Below are positions 6,584 to 12,039 of a stretch of DNA of 13,251 nt, in pieces. The notes beneath the pieces were generated by a model. It was given only the letters and a program-made list of their open reading frames with translations, made no database searches and was not told where the DNA came from. A program made the translations under genes and the position numbers. Origin of the DNA: Candidatus Kuenenbacteria bacterium. Lineage in GTDB: Bacteria; Patescibacteriota; Patescibacteriia; UBA2591; PGYQ01. The first letter of the stretch is position 1. The number at the start of each line of letters is the position of its first letter. The stretch spans positions 1 through 13,251 of the forward strand of contig JACQWZ010000119.1 of the NCBI GenBank assembly GCA_016209005.1, given 5' to 3'.

Positions 6584-7291
6584 TTAATCACTCGTCTTCT
6601 GAATAATAATTTCCTCAAAATTTTCTTCTTGAATAACAATGATGTGTTTTTGTTTTATTAGTTCTAATAAAGCGAGGAAACTGACGATAATTTCAATTTT
6701 GGATTTAGATGAATTTATTAGATGATTAAAACTCAACTTGCTTTTTTCAAAAATTAAATTTTTAATATGCTCAATTTTTTCTTGCAAAGAAAAAATCTTT
6801 TTCATTATTGTTTGTCCAACAGCTGGCGAATGAACCATTGCTTCTAGATCATTTAAAACTTCCGTGAATATTTCCGCCAAAAGATTTTTATTTAAACTTT
6901 TGGGCGGACTAAAAATTGGCATAATGTTCAACGCTTTTTCTCTGGTAAAAGAAAAATTTCTTTTTAAAATTATTTCATTTATTTTTTTAGAAGCGTCAAA
7001 ATATTCTTTGTAAATTTTTAATTGTTCTTCTAATTTTTGAATTTCCTCCTCTTCTTCCGGATTTAAAAAAGGCAAAAGCGCTTTAGATTTAATCAATAAT
7101 AATTTAGTCGCAATCACTAAAAAATCAGCCAATTCACCCAGAGATAAATTTTTAGCTTGATTTAAATATTCAATATACTGGTCCGTCGCCTCCGCCAAAG
7201 AAATTTTGGTAATATCAAATTTTTGCTGTTCAATTAGCAATAAAAGCAAATCCAACGGCCCCTCAAATTGTTCAAGTTTAATTTTATGCAC
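6584..7291 (-). CDS. scpA: Segregation and condensation protein A (kleisin of the SMC complex)
   Basis: 235 residues, family length. ScpA bridges the SMC ATPase heads and ScpB in the condensin-like complex that compacts and separates chromosomes. The N-terminal helix KIKLEQFEGPLDLLLLLIEQ (3-22) is the family signature, followed by IDITKISLAEATDQY-type sequence (really FDITKISLAEATDQY) and LVIATKLLLIKSKALLP. The C-terminal winged-helix part includes IVSFLALLELIKQKHIIVIQ. Initiation is at a GTG (7291) placed after a run of seven T, with no Shine-Dalgarno; the position fits the family N-terminus. scpB is not next to it, unlike many bacteria. It diverges from ftsW and has its own promoter. Confidence 0.93.
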   Translation of the reverse strand: MHKIKLEQFEGPLDLLLLLIEQQKFDITKISLAEATDQYIEYLNQAKNLSLGELADFLVIATKLLLIKSKALLPFLNPEEEEEIQKLEEQLKIYKEYFDASKKINEIILKRNFSFTREKALNIMPIFSPPKSLNKNLLAEIFTEVLNDLEAMVHSPAVGQTIMKKIFSLQEKIEHIKNLIFEKSKLSFNHLINSSKSKIEIIVSFLALLELIKQKHIIVIQEENFEEIIIQKTSD

Positions 7292-7340
7292 AAAAAAATC
7301 AAAAGTAAAAACTCAAATGTTAAAACTTATTTTAACAAAA

Positions 7341-7369
7341 ATTAAACTTCTTTGCAAAATAATTATCAA
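7341..7369 (-). promoter_or_regulatory. scpA promoter: TTGATA-17-TTTAAT
   Basis: On the minus strand -35 TTGATA (7369-7364) and -10 TTTAAT (7346-7341) each match consensus in 5 of 6 positions with a 17-base spacer. The start would be near 7334, about 43 bases before the GTG. It shares 18 bp with the ftsW promoter on the opposite strand. Confidence 0.55.
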
Positions 7370-7380
7370 AAAGTTATAAT
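7352..7380 (+). promoter_or_regulatory. ftsW promoter: TTGCAA-17-TATAAT
   Basis: A perfect -10 TATAAT (7375-7380) is preceded after 17 bases by TTGCAA (7352-7357, 4 of 6). Start near 7387 gives a leader of about 60 bases made largely of the GTTTTTTT octamer array. Confidence 0.6.
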
Positions 7381-7400
7381 GCAAAAATACATTCCTAAAT

Positions 7401-7448
7401 GTTTTAATGTTTTTTTGTTTTATTGCTTTTTTGTTTTTTTGTTTTTAT
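7401..7448. repeat. Tandem octamer array, 6 x GTTTTTTT-like, running into the ftsW start codon
   Basis: Units GTTTTAAT, GTTTTTTT, GTTTTATT, GCTTTTTT, GTTTTTTT, GTTTTTAT are contiguous. The last one contains the first two bases of the ATG at 7447. The same octamers encode part of the L31 tail at 10171-10218. Confidence 0.75.
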
Positions 7449-8556
7449 GTTTTCTTTTTCCAAATCTCACCAACCTGATTATACATTAATAACTGTTTTA
7501 ACCATCATTATTATTTTTGGACTAATTGTTCTTTCTTCGGCGAGTACTGTTGTTGCGTATCAAAAATTTAATGATGGTTATTATTTTTTAAAGCATCAAA
7601 TTTTATTTGGGCTTATTCCTGGATTAATTCTTCTTTTTTTTACTGTAAAAATTAATTATAGCCAATGGAAAAAATTTAGTCTGGCTTTATTGATTATTTC
7701 CATCTTGTTTTTAATCGCTGTATTTATTCCAAATATTGGAACAAGTTATGGTAAAGCAAAAAGTTGGATTAATATTATTGGCATTTCGTTTCAGCCAAGC
7801 GAATTAATGAAACTCGCTTTAATTCTTTTTTTAGCCGCTTGGTTTGAAAAAAAAGGAGAAAAAATTAAAAATTTTTCTCAAGGCATTCTGCCCTTCCTTT
7901 TTCTTTTGGCAATTATTTCTTTTTTAATAATTTTACAACCGGATATTGGCACCCTGCTAGTTATTATTTTTATCGCTTTAGCTATTCTTTTTGTGGCTAA
8001 GGCTAACCTTTGGCATTTTTTATTAATTATTTTAAGCGGAGCTGGATTATTTGGATTATTAATTAAAATCGCCCCATATAGAATGGCGCGATTAACTGTT
8101 TTTTTAAATCCAGAATTAGATCCTTTGGGCATCGGCTATCATATTAATCAAGCTTTTTTGGCTATTGGATCTGGCGGAATTTTTGGTTTAGGATTGGGAC
8201 ATTCACAACAAAAATTTCAATATCTTCCGGAAGTAATTGGAGATTCAATTTTTGCGATTATCGCCGAAGAATTAGGATTTATTATTTCTGTTGGATTAAT
8301 TGTTTTATTTTTAATTTTAATTTTTAGAGGCTTTAAAATCGCTCAAAACGCGCCGAATGAATTTGCTAAATTTACGGCAATTGGCATTATTTCATGGTTT
8401 GGAATTCAAATTTTTGTTAACATAGCCTCAATGGTTGGATTATTCCCAATTACCGGCATTCCCTTGTCTTTCATTAGTTATGGCGGAACTTCTTTAGCTA
8501 CCTCTTTAGCCGCCGCTGGAATTTTAATTAATATTTCAAAATACACAAAAATATAA
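7447..8556 (+). CDS. ftsW: FtsW/RodA/SpoVE-family SEDS glycosyltransferase, probably FtsW
   Basis: A polytopic membrane protein of 369 residues with about ten hydrophobic segments. SEDS proteins polymerise lipid II into glycan strands with a partner class B PBP; FtsW acts at the division septum. Motifs: ISFQPSELMKLA (113-124), LQPDIGT (163-169), GLGLGHSQQKFQYLPE (247-262), VIGDSIFAIIAEELG (263-277, with the conserved catalytic Asp at 266) and GIPLSFISYGGTS (337-349). The SYGGTS ending and PEVIGD segment favour FtsW over RodA. The ATG at 7447 gives the expected start (QPDYTLI near the N-terminus). An in-frame TTG at 7423 would only translate repeat sequence. No partner PBP gene is visible. Confidence 0.92.
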   Translation: MFSFSKSHQPDYTLITVLTIIIIFGLIVLSSASTVVAYQKFNDGYYFLKHQILFGLIPGLILLFFTVKINYSQWKKFSLALLIISILFLIAVFIPNIGTSYGKAKSWINIIGISFQPSELMKLALILFLAAWFEKKGEKIKNFSQGILPFLFLLAIISFLIILQPDIGTLLVIIFIALAILFVAKANLWHFLLIILSGAGLFGLLIKIAPYRMARLTVFLNPELDPLGIGYHINQAFLAIGSGGIFGLGLGHSQQKFQYLPEVIGDSIFAIIAEELGFIISVGLIVLFLILIFRGFKIAQNAPNEFAKFTAIGIISWFGIQIFVNIASMVGLFPITGIPLSFISYGGTSLATSLAAAGILINISKYTKI

Positions 8557-8558
8557 AT

Positions 8559-8593
8559 GTAGAATGCGGAATTAAGAATGCAGAATTCAGAAT
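8559..8593. repeat. Five tandem heptamers, NNNGAAT family
   Basis: GTAGAAT, GCGGAAT, TAAGAAT, GCAGAAT, TCAGAAT begin 3 bases after the ftsW stop codon. The reverse complement (ATTCTGC, ATTCCGC, ATTCTAC) is the unit of the 12-copy array at 10514-10597. Confidence 0.75.
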
Positions 8594-8622
8594 TAATAGA
8601 TTTAAAATAATCAGCAATAAAT

Positions 8623-8871
8623 AATGTAAAATGTAAATCTCAAAATAAAAAATGACAATGCAAAATTTAAAGTATAAATCCCAATATCAAAATCCCAATG
8701 TCAAATAAAATTCCAAACCCAAAATCTCAAAAAATAACATAATTTATTTTGATTTGAGATTTTGGGATTTTATTGGATATTTGATATTGAGATTTGGGAT
8801 TTTAAAAAATTTGATTTTTGATTTTACATTTTTAACTGTCATTTTTAATTTTGAGATTTACATTTTACATT
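8623..8871. repeat. 249-bp imperfect inverted repeat (long hairpin) between convergent genes
   Basis: Outer arms starting AATGTAAAATGTAAATCTCA at 8623 are repeated in reverse complement at the right end (ending 8871). The innermost perfect arm is CCCAAAATCTCAAA (8718-8731) with TTTGAGATTTTGGG (8753-8766). Between these, units such as ATCCCAAT and AATATCAAA pair with small gaps. Each arm has an approximate 7-base periodicity. It could work as a two-way terminator, which is inference. Confidence 0.75.
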
Positions 8872-8899
8872 AAAAACCTTGAGATGATTTTGACTAAAA

Positions 8900-9955
8900 T
8901 TATGAAATTGCGACAGAAAGGTTATTACGCAACAGGTCTATTATTTTATCTAATTCTCCATCTAAAATGTTGGTAATGTTGCGCCAGCTTTTTTTTATTC
9001 GATGATCGGTGATTCGATCTTGGGGAAAATTATAAGTTCTAATTTTTTCCGAACGATCGCCAGAACCGACTTGAGATTTTCGTTCAGATGATAAAGCTTT
9101 TTGTTTTTTTTCTTGCTCAATGGCTAAAAGTCGAGAGCGTAAAACAGTGAAAGCTTTTTCTTTGTTTTGTGTTTGAGATCTTTCGTTTTGGCAAGAAACA
9201 ACGATATTTGTTGGTAAATGAGTTATTCTTATCGCGGTTGAAACTTTATTTACGTTTTGACCGCCTTTCCCGCCAGAACAAAAAACGTCAATTCGCAAAT
9301 CTTTTGGATCAATTTTAATATCAATTTCTTCCGCTTCTGGTAAAATAGCGACAGTCGCGGCTGAAGTATGAATTCGCCCGCTTTTTTCTGTCTCTGGAAT
9401 TCTTTGAACTCGATGAACTCCAATTTCATATTTAAGATGCGAATAAACATTGTCTCCAGTGATTTCAAAAATAATTTCTTTAAATCCTCCTATTTCTGTT
9501 TTATTAACATTAACAAGGTGCGTTTTCCATTGTTTTCTTTCAGCAAAACGAGAATACATTCTAAATAAAGCGGCCGCAAAAAGTTCCGCTTCGTCTCCGC
9601 CAGCGCCAGCTCTAATTTCTATAATAATATTTTTTTCATCCAAAGGATCTTTTAGAGAAAGCAAGATTTTTATTTTTTTTTCTAAATTTATTTCTTTTTC
9701 TTCTAAATCTTCCAATTCTTTTTGAATTAATTTAATCATTTCTTGATCAATTTCTGTTTTTAAAAAATCCTTATTTTCTTGGATCGCTTTTTTTAAAAAT
9801 TCCAATTTTTCCAAGTTTTCCACAATCTTTTTGGTTTCATTAAATTTTTTAGAAATTTCTTTTATTTTTTGAGGATCATTAAAAACACCCGGAGTTTGCA
9901 GTTCTTGTTCGAGTTTTTTAAAAGATTCTTGAAATTGTGATAATTGATCTGACAT
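8900..9955 (-). CDS. prfA: Peptide chain release factor 1
   Basis: 351 residues. It reads UAA and UAG in the ribosomal A site and triggers peptide release. The codon-recognition tripeptide is PET in RIPETEKSGRIHTSA (P-x-T, 187-189), as in RF1 and unlike the SPF of RF2. The catalytic GGQ is at 231-233 in SGGKGGQNVNKVSTAIRIT. The C-terminal RTYNFPQDRITDHRI is also RF1-type. The first 100 residues form the charged helical domain 1. The ATG at 9955 is chosen; a TTG at 9973 would add six residues from repeat sequence. It follows rpmE on the same strand after 98 bases, a common bacterial pairing, although a weak terminator candidate lies between. prmC, often next to prfA, is not present. Confidence 0.97.
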   Translation of the reverse strand: MSDQLSQFQESFKKLEQELQTPGVFNDPQKIKEISKKFNETKKIVENLEKLEFLKKAIQENKDFLKTEIDQEMIKLIQKELEDLEEKEINLEKKIKILLSLKDPLDEKNIIIEIRAGAGGDEAELFAAALFRMYSRFAERKQWKTHLVNVNKTEIGGFKEIIFEITGDNVYSHLKYEIGVHRVQRIPETEKSGRIHTSAATVAILPEAEEIDIKIDPKDLRIDVFCSGGKGGQNVNKVSTAIRITHLPTNIVVSCQNERSQTQNKEKAFTVLRSRLLAIEQEKKQKALSSERKSQVGSGDRSEKIRTYNFPQDRITDHRIKKSWRNITNILDGELDKIIDLLRNNLSVAIS

Positions 9956-9963
9956 AAAAAAAA

Positions 9964-9984
9964 CAATTAACAATTAACAATTAA
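9964..9984. repeat. Three tandem heptamers CAATTAA directly before prfA
   Basis: Read on the gene strand these are TTAATTG units followed by eight T and the ATG. The same arrangement precedes pilM and pilN. Confidence 0.75.
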
Positions 9985-10002
9985 CATTAAAATTAAAAAT
10001 TA

Positions 10003-10034
10003 AAAAAATTCCGTTAATTAAAACAGAATTTTTT
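10003..10034 (-). terminator. Possible rho-independent terminator of rpmE
   Basis: On the minus strand a 13-bp stem (one G-U pair) with a 6-base loop ends in six U, starting 20 bases after the rpmE stop. The stem is mostly A-U, so it is weak. On the plus strand the same position is a C-A mismatch, which fits a minus-strand function. Confidence 0.4.
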
Positions 10035-10053
10035 ATAGTAAAATTTAATTTCG

Positions 10054-10431
10054 CTATTTTTCTTTAATTTTTTTTACTCCGTCAGCTGGCGGATTAGTTT
10101 TTTTAATTTTATTGTTTTTTTTATTGTTAATTGTTGATTGTTGATTGTTAATTGATTTATCTGTTCTCGTGTTTTTTTGTTTTATTGTTTTTGTGTTTTT
10201 TTGTTTTTTTGTTTTTTTATCTATTGTTTCTTTTTTCGCCAATCTTGCTTTAAAACGATCAACTCTTCTGGCTGTGTCAATTAATTTTTGTTTCCCGGTA
10301 TAAAAAGGATGACACTTTGAACAAATTTCAACGTGAATTTCTTTTGTTGTTGAACCAATATTAAAATTATTTCCGCAAGCGCAAATAATTTTAGCGTCTG
10401 AATAATAAATTGGCTGAATATCTTTTTTCAT
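10054..10431 (-). CDS. rpmE: Ribosomal protein bL31 with a long repeat-encoded C-terminal tail
   Basis: The first ~68 residues are a normal zinc-type bL31 of the large ribosomal subunit: PIYYSDAKIICACG with cysteines 17 and 19, then ICSKCHPFYTGKQK with cysteines 37 and 40, and the RRVDRFKARLAKK end. Residues ~72-125 are an extra lysine/asparagine/glutamine/threonine-rich tail, whereas typical bL31 is about 65-90 residues. The tail DNA is six GTTTTTTT-type octamers (10171-10218, residues 72-87), four TTGTTAA/TTGTTGA heptamers (10124-10151, residues 94-103) and a CCGTCAGCTGGCGG palindrome (10079-10092). The ATG at 10431 is only 9 bases from its -10 box, so the mRNA may be nearly leaderless. prfA follows. 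Confidence 0.95.
   Translation of the reverse strand: MKKDIQPIYYSDAKIICACGNNFNIGSTTKEIHVEICSKCHPFYTGKQKLIDTARRVDRFKARLAKKETIDKKTKKQKNTKTIKQKNTRTDKSINNQQSTINNKKNNKIKKTNPPADGVKKIKEK
10079..10092. repeat. Short GC-rich palindrome inside rpmE
   Basis: CCGTCAGCTGGCGG is a near-palindrome (one G-T pairing) encoding PPADG in the L31 tail. It is related to the palindrome at 181-200. Confidence 0.65.
10124..10151. repeat. Four tandem heptamers in the rpmE tail
   Basis: TTGTTAA, TTGTTGA, TTGTTGA, TTGTTAA; read on the gene strand they encode INNQQSTINN. The same units form the leaders of pilM and pilN. Confidence 0.8.
10171..10218. repeat. Six tandem octamers in the rpmE tail
   Basis: GTTTTTTT, GTTTTATT, GTTTTTGT, then three GTTTTTTT. 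Read on the gene strand they encode KKTKKQKNTKTIKQKN. The family is the same as 7401-7448 before ftsW. Confidence 0.8.
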
Positions 10432-10440
10432 ATGTTTGTT

Positions 10441-10468
10441 ATAATAATATATTTTTAAAATATGTCAA
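10441..10468 (-). promoter_or_regulatory. rpmE promoter: TTGACA-16-TATTAT
   Basis: A perfect minus-strand -35 TTGACA (10468-10463) with TATTAT (10446-10441, 5 of 6) after 16 bases. Only 9 bases separate the -10 box from the rpmE ATG, so the expected leader is about 2-3 bases. Confidence 0.6.
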
Positions 10469-10513
10469 ATTTAAAAATAGCGTTTAGCGTAAAACGTTTA
10501 GGGTTTAGAAATT

Positions 10514-10597
10514 ATTCCGCATTCCATATTCTGCATTCCGCATTCTGCATTCCGCATTCTGCATTCCACATTCCATATTCCATATTCTACATTCCTG
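10514..10597. repeat. Twelve exact-length tandem heptamers, ATTCYNN
   Basis: 84 bases divide without slip into 12 units: ATTCCGC, ATTCCAT, ATTCTGC, ATTCCGC, ATTCTGC, ATTCCGC, ATTCTGC, ATTCCAC, ATTCCAT, ATTCCAT, ATTCTAC, ATTCCTG. Positions 1-4 (ATTC) never vary; position 5 is always C or T. The inverse family lies at 8559-8593. Confidence 0.9.
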
Positions 10598-10617
10598 TGT
10601 ACTTTTTATAAAGCTTA

Positions 10618-10626
10618 TGATACAAT
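10618..10626 (+). promoter_or_regulatory. Extended -10 promoter of pilM (TGATACAAT)
   Basis: TG-A-TACAAT (TACAAT 5 of 6, with the TG extension) lies about 110 bases before pilM. No good -35 is present (TGTACT at 17 bases), which extended -10 promoters tolerate. The leader would carry three repeat types. Confidence 0.4.
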
Positions 10627-10646
10627 ATTTATAATTTTAAATAATT

Positions 10647-10665
10647 TTTATTTGTCATTGGGATT
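10647..10665. repeat. Partial copy of the ftsW-prfA hairpin arm
   Basis: 19 bases here match the reverse complement of 8691-8709 in 18 positions, and the following GGATATTGAGATTTTA resembles the rest of that arm. It shows that the hairpin sequence is a dispersed family. Confidence 0.65.
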
Positions 10666-10698
10666 TGGATATTGAGATTTTACAATCCGCCAACGATT

Positions 10699-10726
10699 TT
10701 GTTAATTGTTGATTGTTAATTGTTAA
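10699..10726. repeat. Four tandem heptamers before pilM
   Basis: TTGTTAA, TTGTTGA, TTGTTAA, TTGTTAA, then TTG, a run of five T and the pilM ATG at 10735. Confidence 0.8.
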
Positions 10727-10734
10727 TTGTTTTT

Positions 10735-11838
10735 ATGTTTAAATCATTTCTTTCTAAAAATCAAAGCTACTTAGGTATTGACATAGGAATGGGCAGTATT
10801 AAAATAGTGGAAATTAAAAACGAAAAAGGCAAACCAAAATTAGTCACTTATGGTTTTATTGAACATGGCGTGGATATAGTTCATGATAATTCTGAAGAAG
10901 CAAAAAAACGCGTTGCCGAACTAATTTTAAAAACTTGCAAAAAAGCTCAAGTGTCCACGCAAAAAGTAATTACTGGGTTGCCCACTTTTTCTGTTTTTAA
11001 TTCAATTATAAATTTACCCCCGATTGATAGCAAGGATTTGCCCTCGGCAATTAAATGGGAAGCTAAAAAATTTATTCCTTTGCCAATAGAAGAGGTTATT
11101 TTAGATTGGAAAATATTAAAAGAAGAATCTTCTAAAAAAAGCGCGATAAATAACAAAGATAAATCTCAACTTGTTGCCCCTGTGGAAAAAATAAAAAAAA
11201 CAAAAGAACTACGTATTCTTTTAACAGTCGCTCCTCGAAGTTTAATTAAAAAATTTGTGGATATTTTTAAACAAATTAATTTTGAACTTTTAAGTTTAGA
11301 AACCGCGTCATTCGCTCTAACCCGTTCTTTAATCGGCTATGATTTAAATCCAATAATGATCGTTGATATCGGAGCGGCCATAACAAGCGTTATTGTTGTT
11401 GAAAAAAATATACCAATTTTAAATCGAAGCATTAATATCGGAGGAATGTCTGTCACTCAAGCGATTGCCAATAGTTTAAATATTAATTTAAAAAGAGCGG
11501 AACAATTTAAACGCGATATTGGAATATCTAATATTTCCGCTCAAGATGGAACATCTAAAATAATTCAAACCATTTTAGATAATATTATTAATGAGATTCG
11601 TTATACTATTGAACTTTACGAACATCAAAATTTAAAAAAAATAGAAAAAATTATTCTTACCGGAGGATCGGCTTATCTTCCTAACTTGCCCGATTTTCTT
11701 TCTAATGCTTTAAAGAAAAAAGTCTATATCGGAGATCCTTGGTTTCGAATAATTTATCCATTAGAACTAAAGCCAGCCCTAGAAGAAATCGCTCCTCGCC
11801 TATCAGTAGCCATTGGCTTGGCAATAAGAGAAATCTAG
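10735..11838 (+). CDS. pilM: Type IV pilus assembly protein PilM (actin-like ATPase)
   Basis: 367 residues. PilM is a cytoplasmic FtsA/actin-like protein that binds the N-terminal tail of PilN and links the PilNO inner-membrane frame to the pilus motor. Nucleotide-binding motifs: phosphate-1 YLGIDIGMGSIKIVEIK (12-28), phosphate-2 PIMIVDIGAAITSVIVV (206-222) and adenosine motif ILTGGSAYLPNLPDFL (307-322). Residues ~134-160 (ESSKKSAINNKDKSQ...) are a polar, lysine-rich linker. The ATG at 10735 gives MFKSFLSKNQSYLGIDIG as expected; a TTG at 10720 would translate repeat DNA. No Shine-Dalgarno is present; a T-run abuts the ATG. pilN-like follows after 201 bases. Confidence 0.95.
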   Translation: MFKSFLSKNQSYLGIDIGMGSIKIVEIKNEKGKPKLVTYGFIEHGVDIVHDNSEEAKKRVAELILKTCKKAQVSTQKVITGLPTFSVFNSIINLPPIDSKDLPSAIKWEAKKFIPLPIEEVILDWKILKEESSKKSAINNKDKSQLVAPVEKIKKTKELRILLTVAPRSLIKKFVDIFKQINFELLSLETASFALTRSLIGYDLNPIMIVDIGAAITSVIVVEKNIPILNRSINIGGMSVTQAIANSLNINLKRAEQFKRDIGISNISAQDGTSKIIQTILDNIINEIRYTIELYEHQNLKKIEKIILTGGSAYLPNLPDFLSNALKKKVYIGDPWFRIIYPLELKPALEEIAPRLSVAIGLAIREI

Positions 11839-11841
11839 AAA

Positions 11842-11876
11842 CAATTAACAATAAGCAATTAACAATTAACAATAAA
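11842..11876. repeat. Five tandem heptamers after pilM (left arm of an inverted pair)
   Basis: CAATTAA, CAATAAG, CAATTAA, CAATTAA, CAATAAA begin three bases after the pilM stop. They are complementary to the TTGTTAA array at 12002-12036. Confidence 0.8.
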
Positions 11877-12001
11877 ATATTAAAACAAAACCCAATTGAC
11901 CTAATTTTTAATTAACCTAAATAAAATTTAATTTTAAATCCTAATTTTTCTCTATTCTATTACTCATTACTCGTTACTTTTGTTTTATTACTTTTGTTTT
12001 A

Positions 12002-12036
12002 TTGTTAATTGTTGTTTGTTAATTGTTAATTGATTT
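12002..12036. repeat. Five tandem heptamers before pilN (right arm of an inverted pair)
   Basis: TTGTTAA, TTGTTGT, TTGTTAA, TTGTTAA, TTGATTT, then TTT and ATG. Pairing with 11842-11876 would fold the pilM-pilN gap into a long stem with a loop of about 125 bases. Confidence 0.8.
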
Positions 12037-12039
12037 TTT

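Larger units (their letters stand above)
8557..8899. other. ftsW-prfA convergent gap: heptad array plus long imperfect inverted repeat
   Basis: 343 bases between converging genes with no open frame of note. It contains ATTC-family heptads (8559-8593), a short unstructured stretch and the long inverted repeat (8623-8871). No classical terminator for either gene was found, so the hairpin is the only candidate for ending both transcripts. Confidence 0.7.
10432..10734. other. rpmE-pilM divergent gap: promoters and stacked repeat arrays
   Basis: 303 bases without a gene. From left to right: rpmE promoter, a TTTAGNGT-like stretch (about 10490-10508), a 12-copy heptamer array (10514-10597), an extended -10 for pilM (10618-10626), a copy of the ftsW-prfA hairpin sequence (10647-10665), half of the ATCCGCCAAC palindrome (10685-10694) and a TTGTTAA array abutting pilM. 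Confidence 0.7.

Noticed and set aside
7423..7446. Upstream TTG starts giving hydrophobic N-terminal extensions to ftsW (and similarly prfA at 9973 and pilM at 10720)
   Set aside because: Each extension is translated repeat or T-run sequence, and the downstream ATG fits the family N-terminus in every case.
9250..9725. Open frames on both strands inside prfA and similar overlapping frames in tgt, ftsW, pyrH, pilM and pilN
   Set aside because: They lie wholly within or across strongly supported genes in other frames and show no family motifs.
10514..10597. CRISPR-like array
   Set aside because: Units are 7 bases with no spacers and no cas genes; it is a simple tandem array.
11896..11927. Possible internal promoter for pilN (TTGACC with TAAAAT)
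   Set aside because: The spacer is 20 bases for TAAAAT, and the 16-base alternative TAAATA matches poorly. AT-rich DNA gives many such hits.
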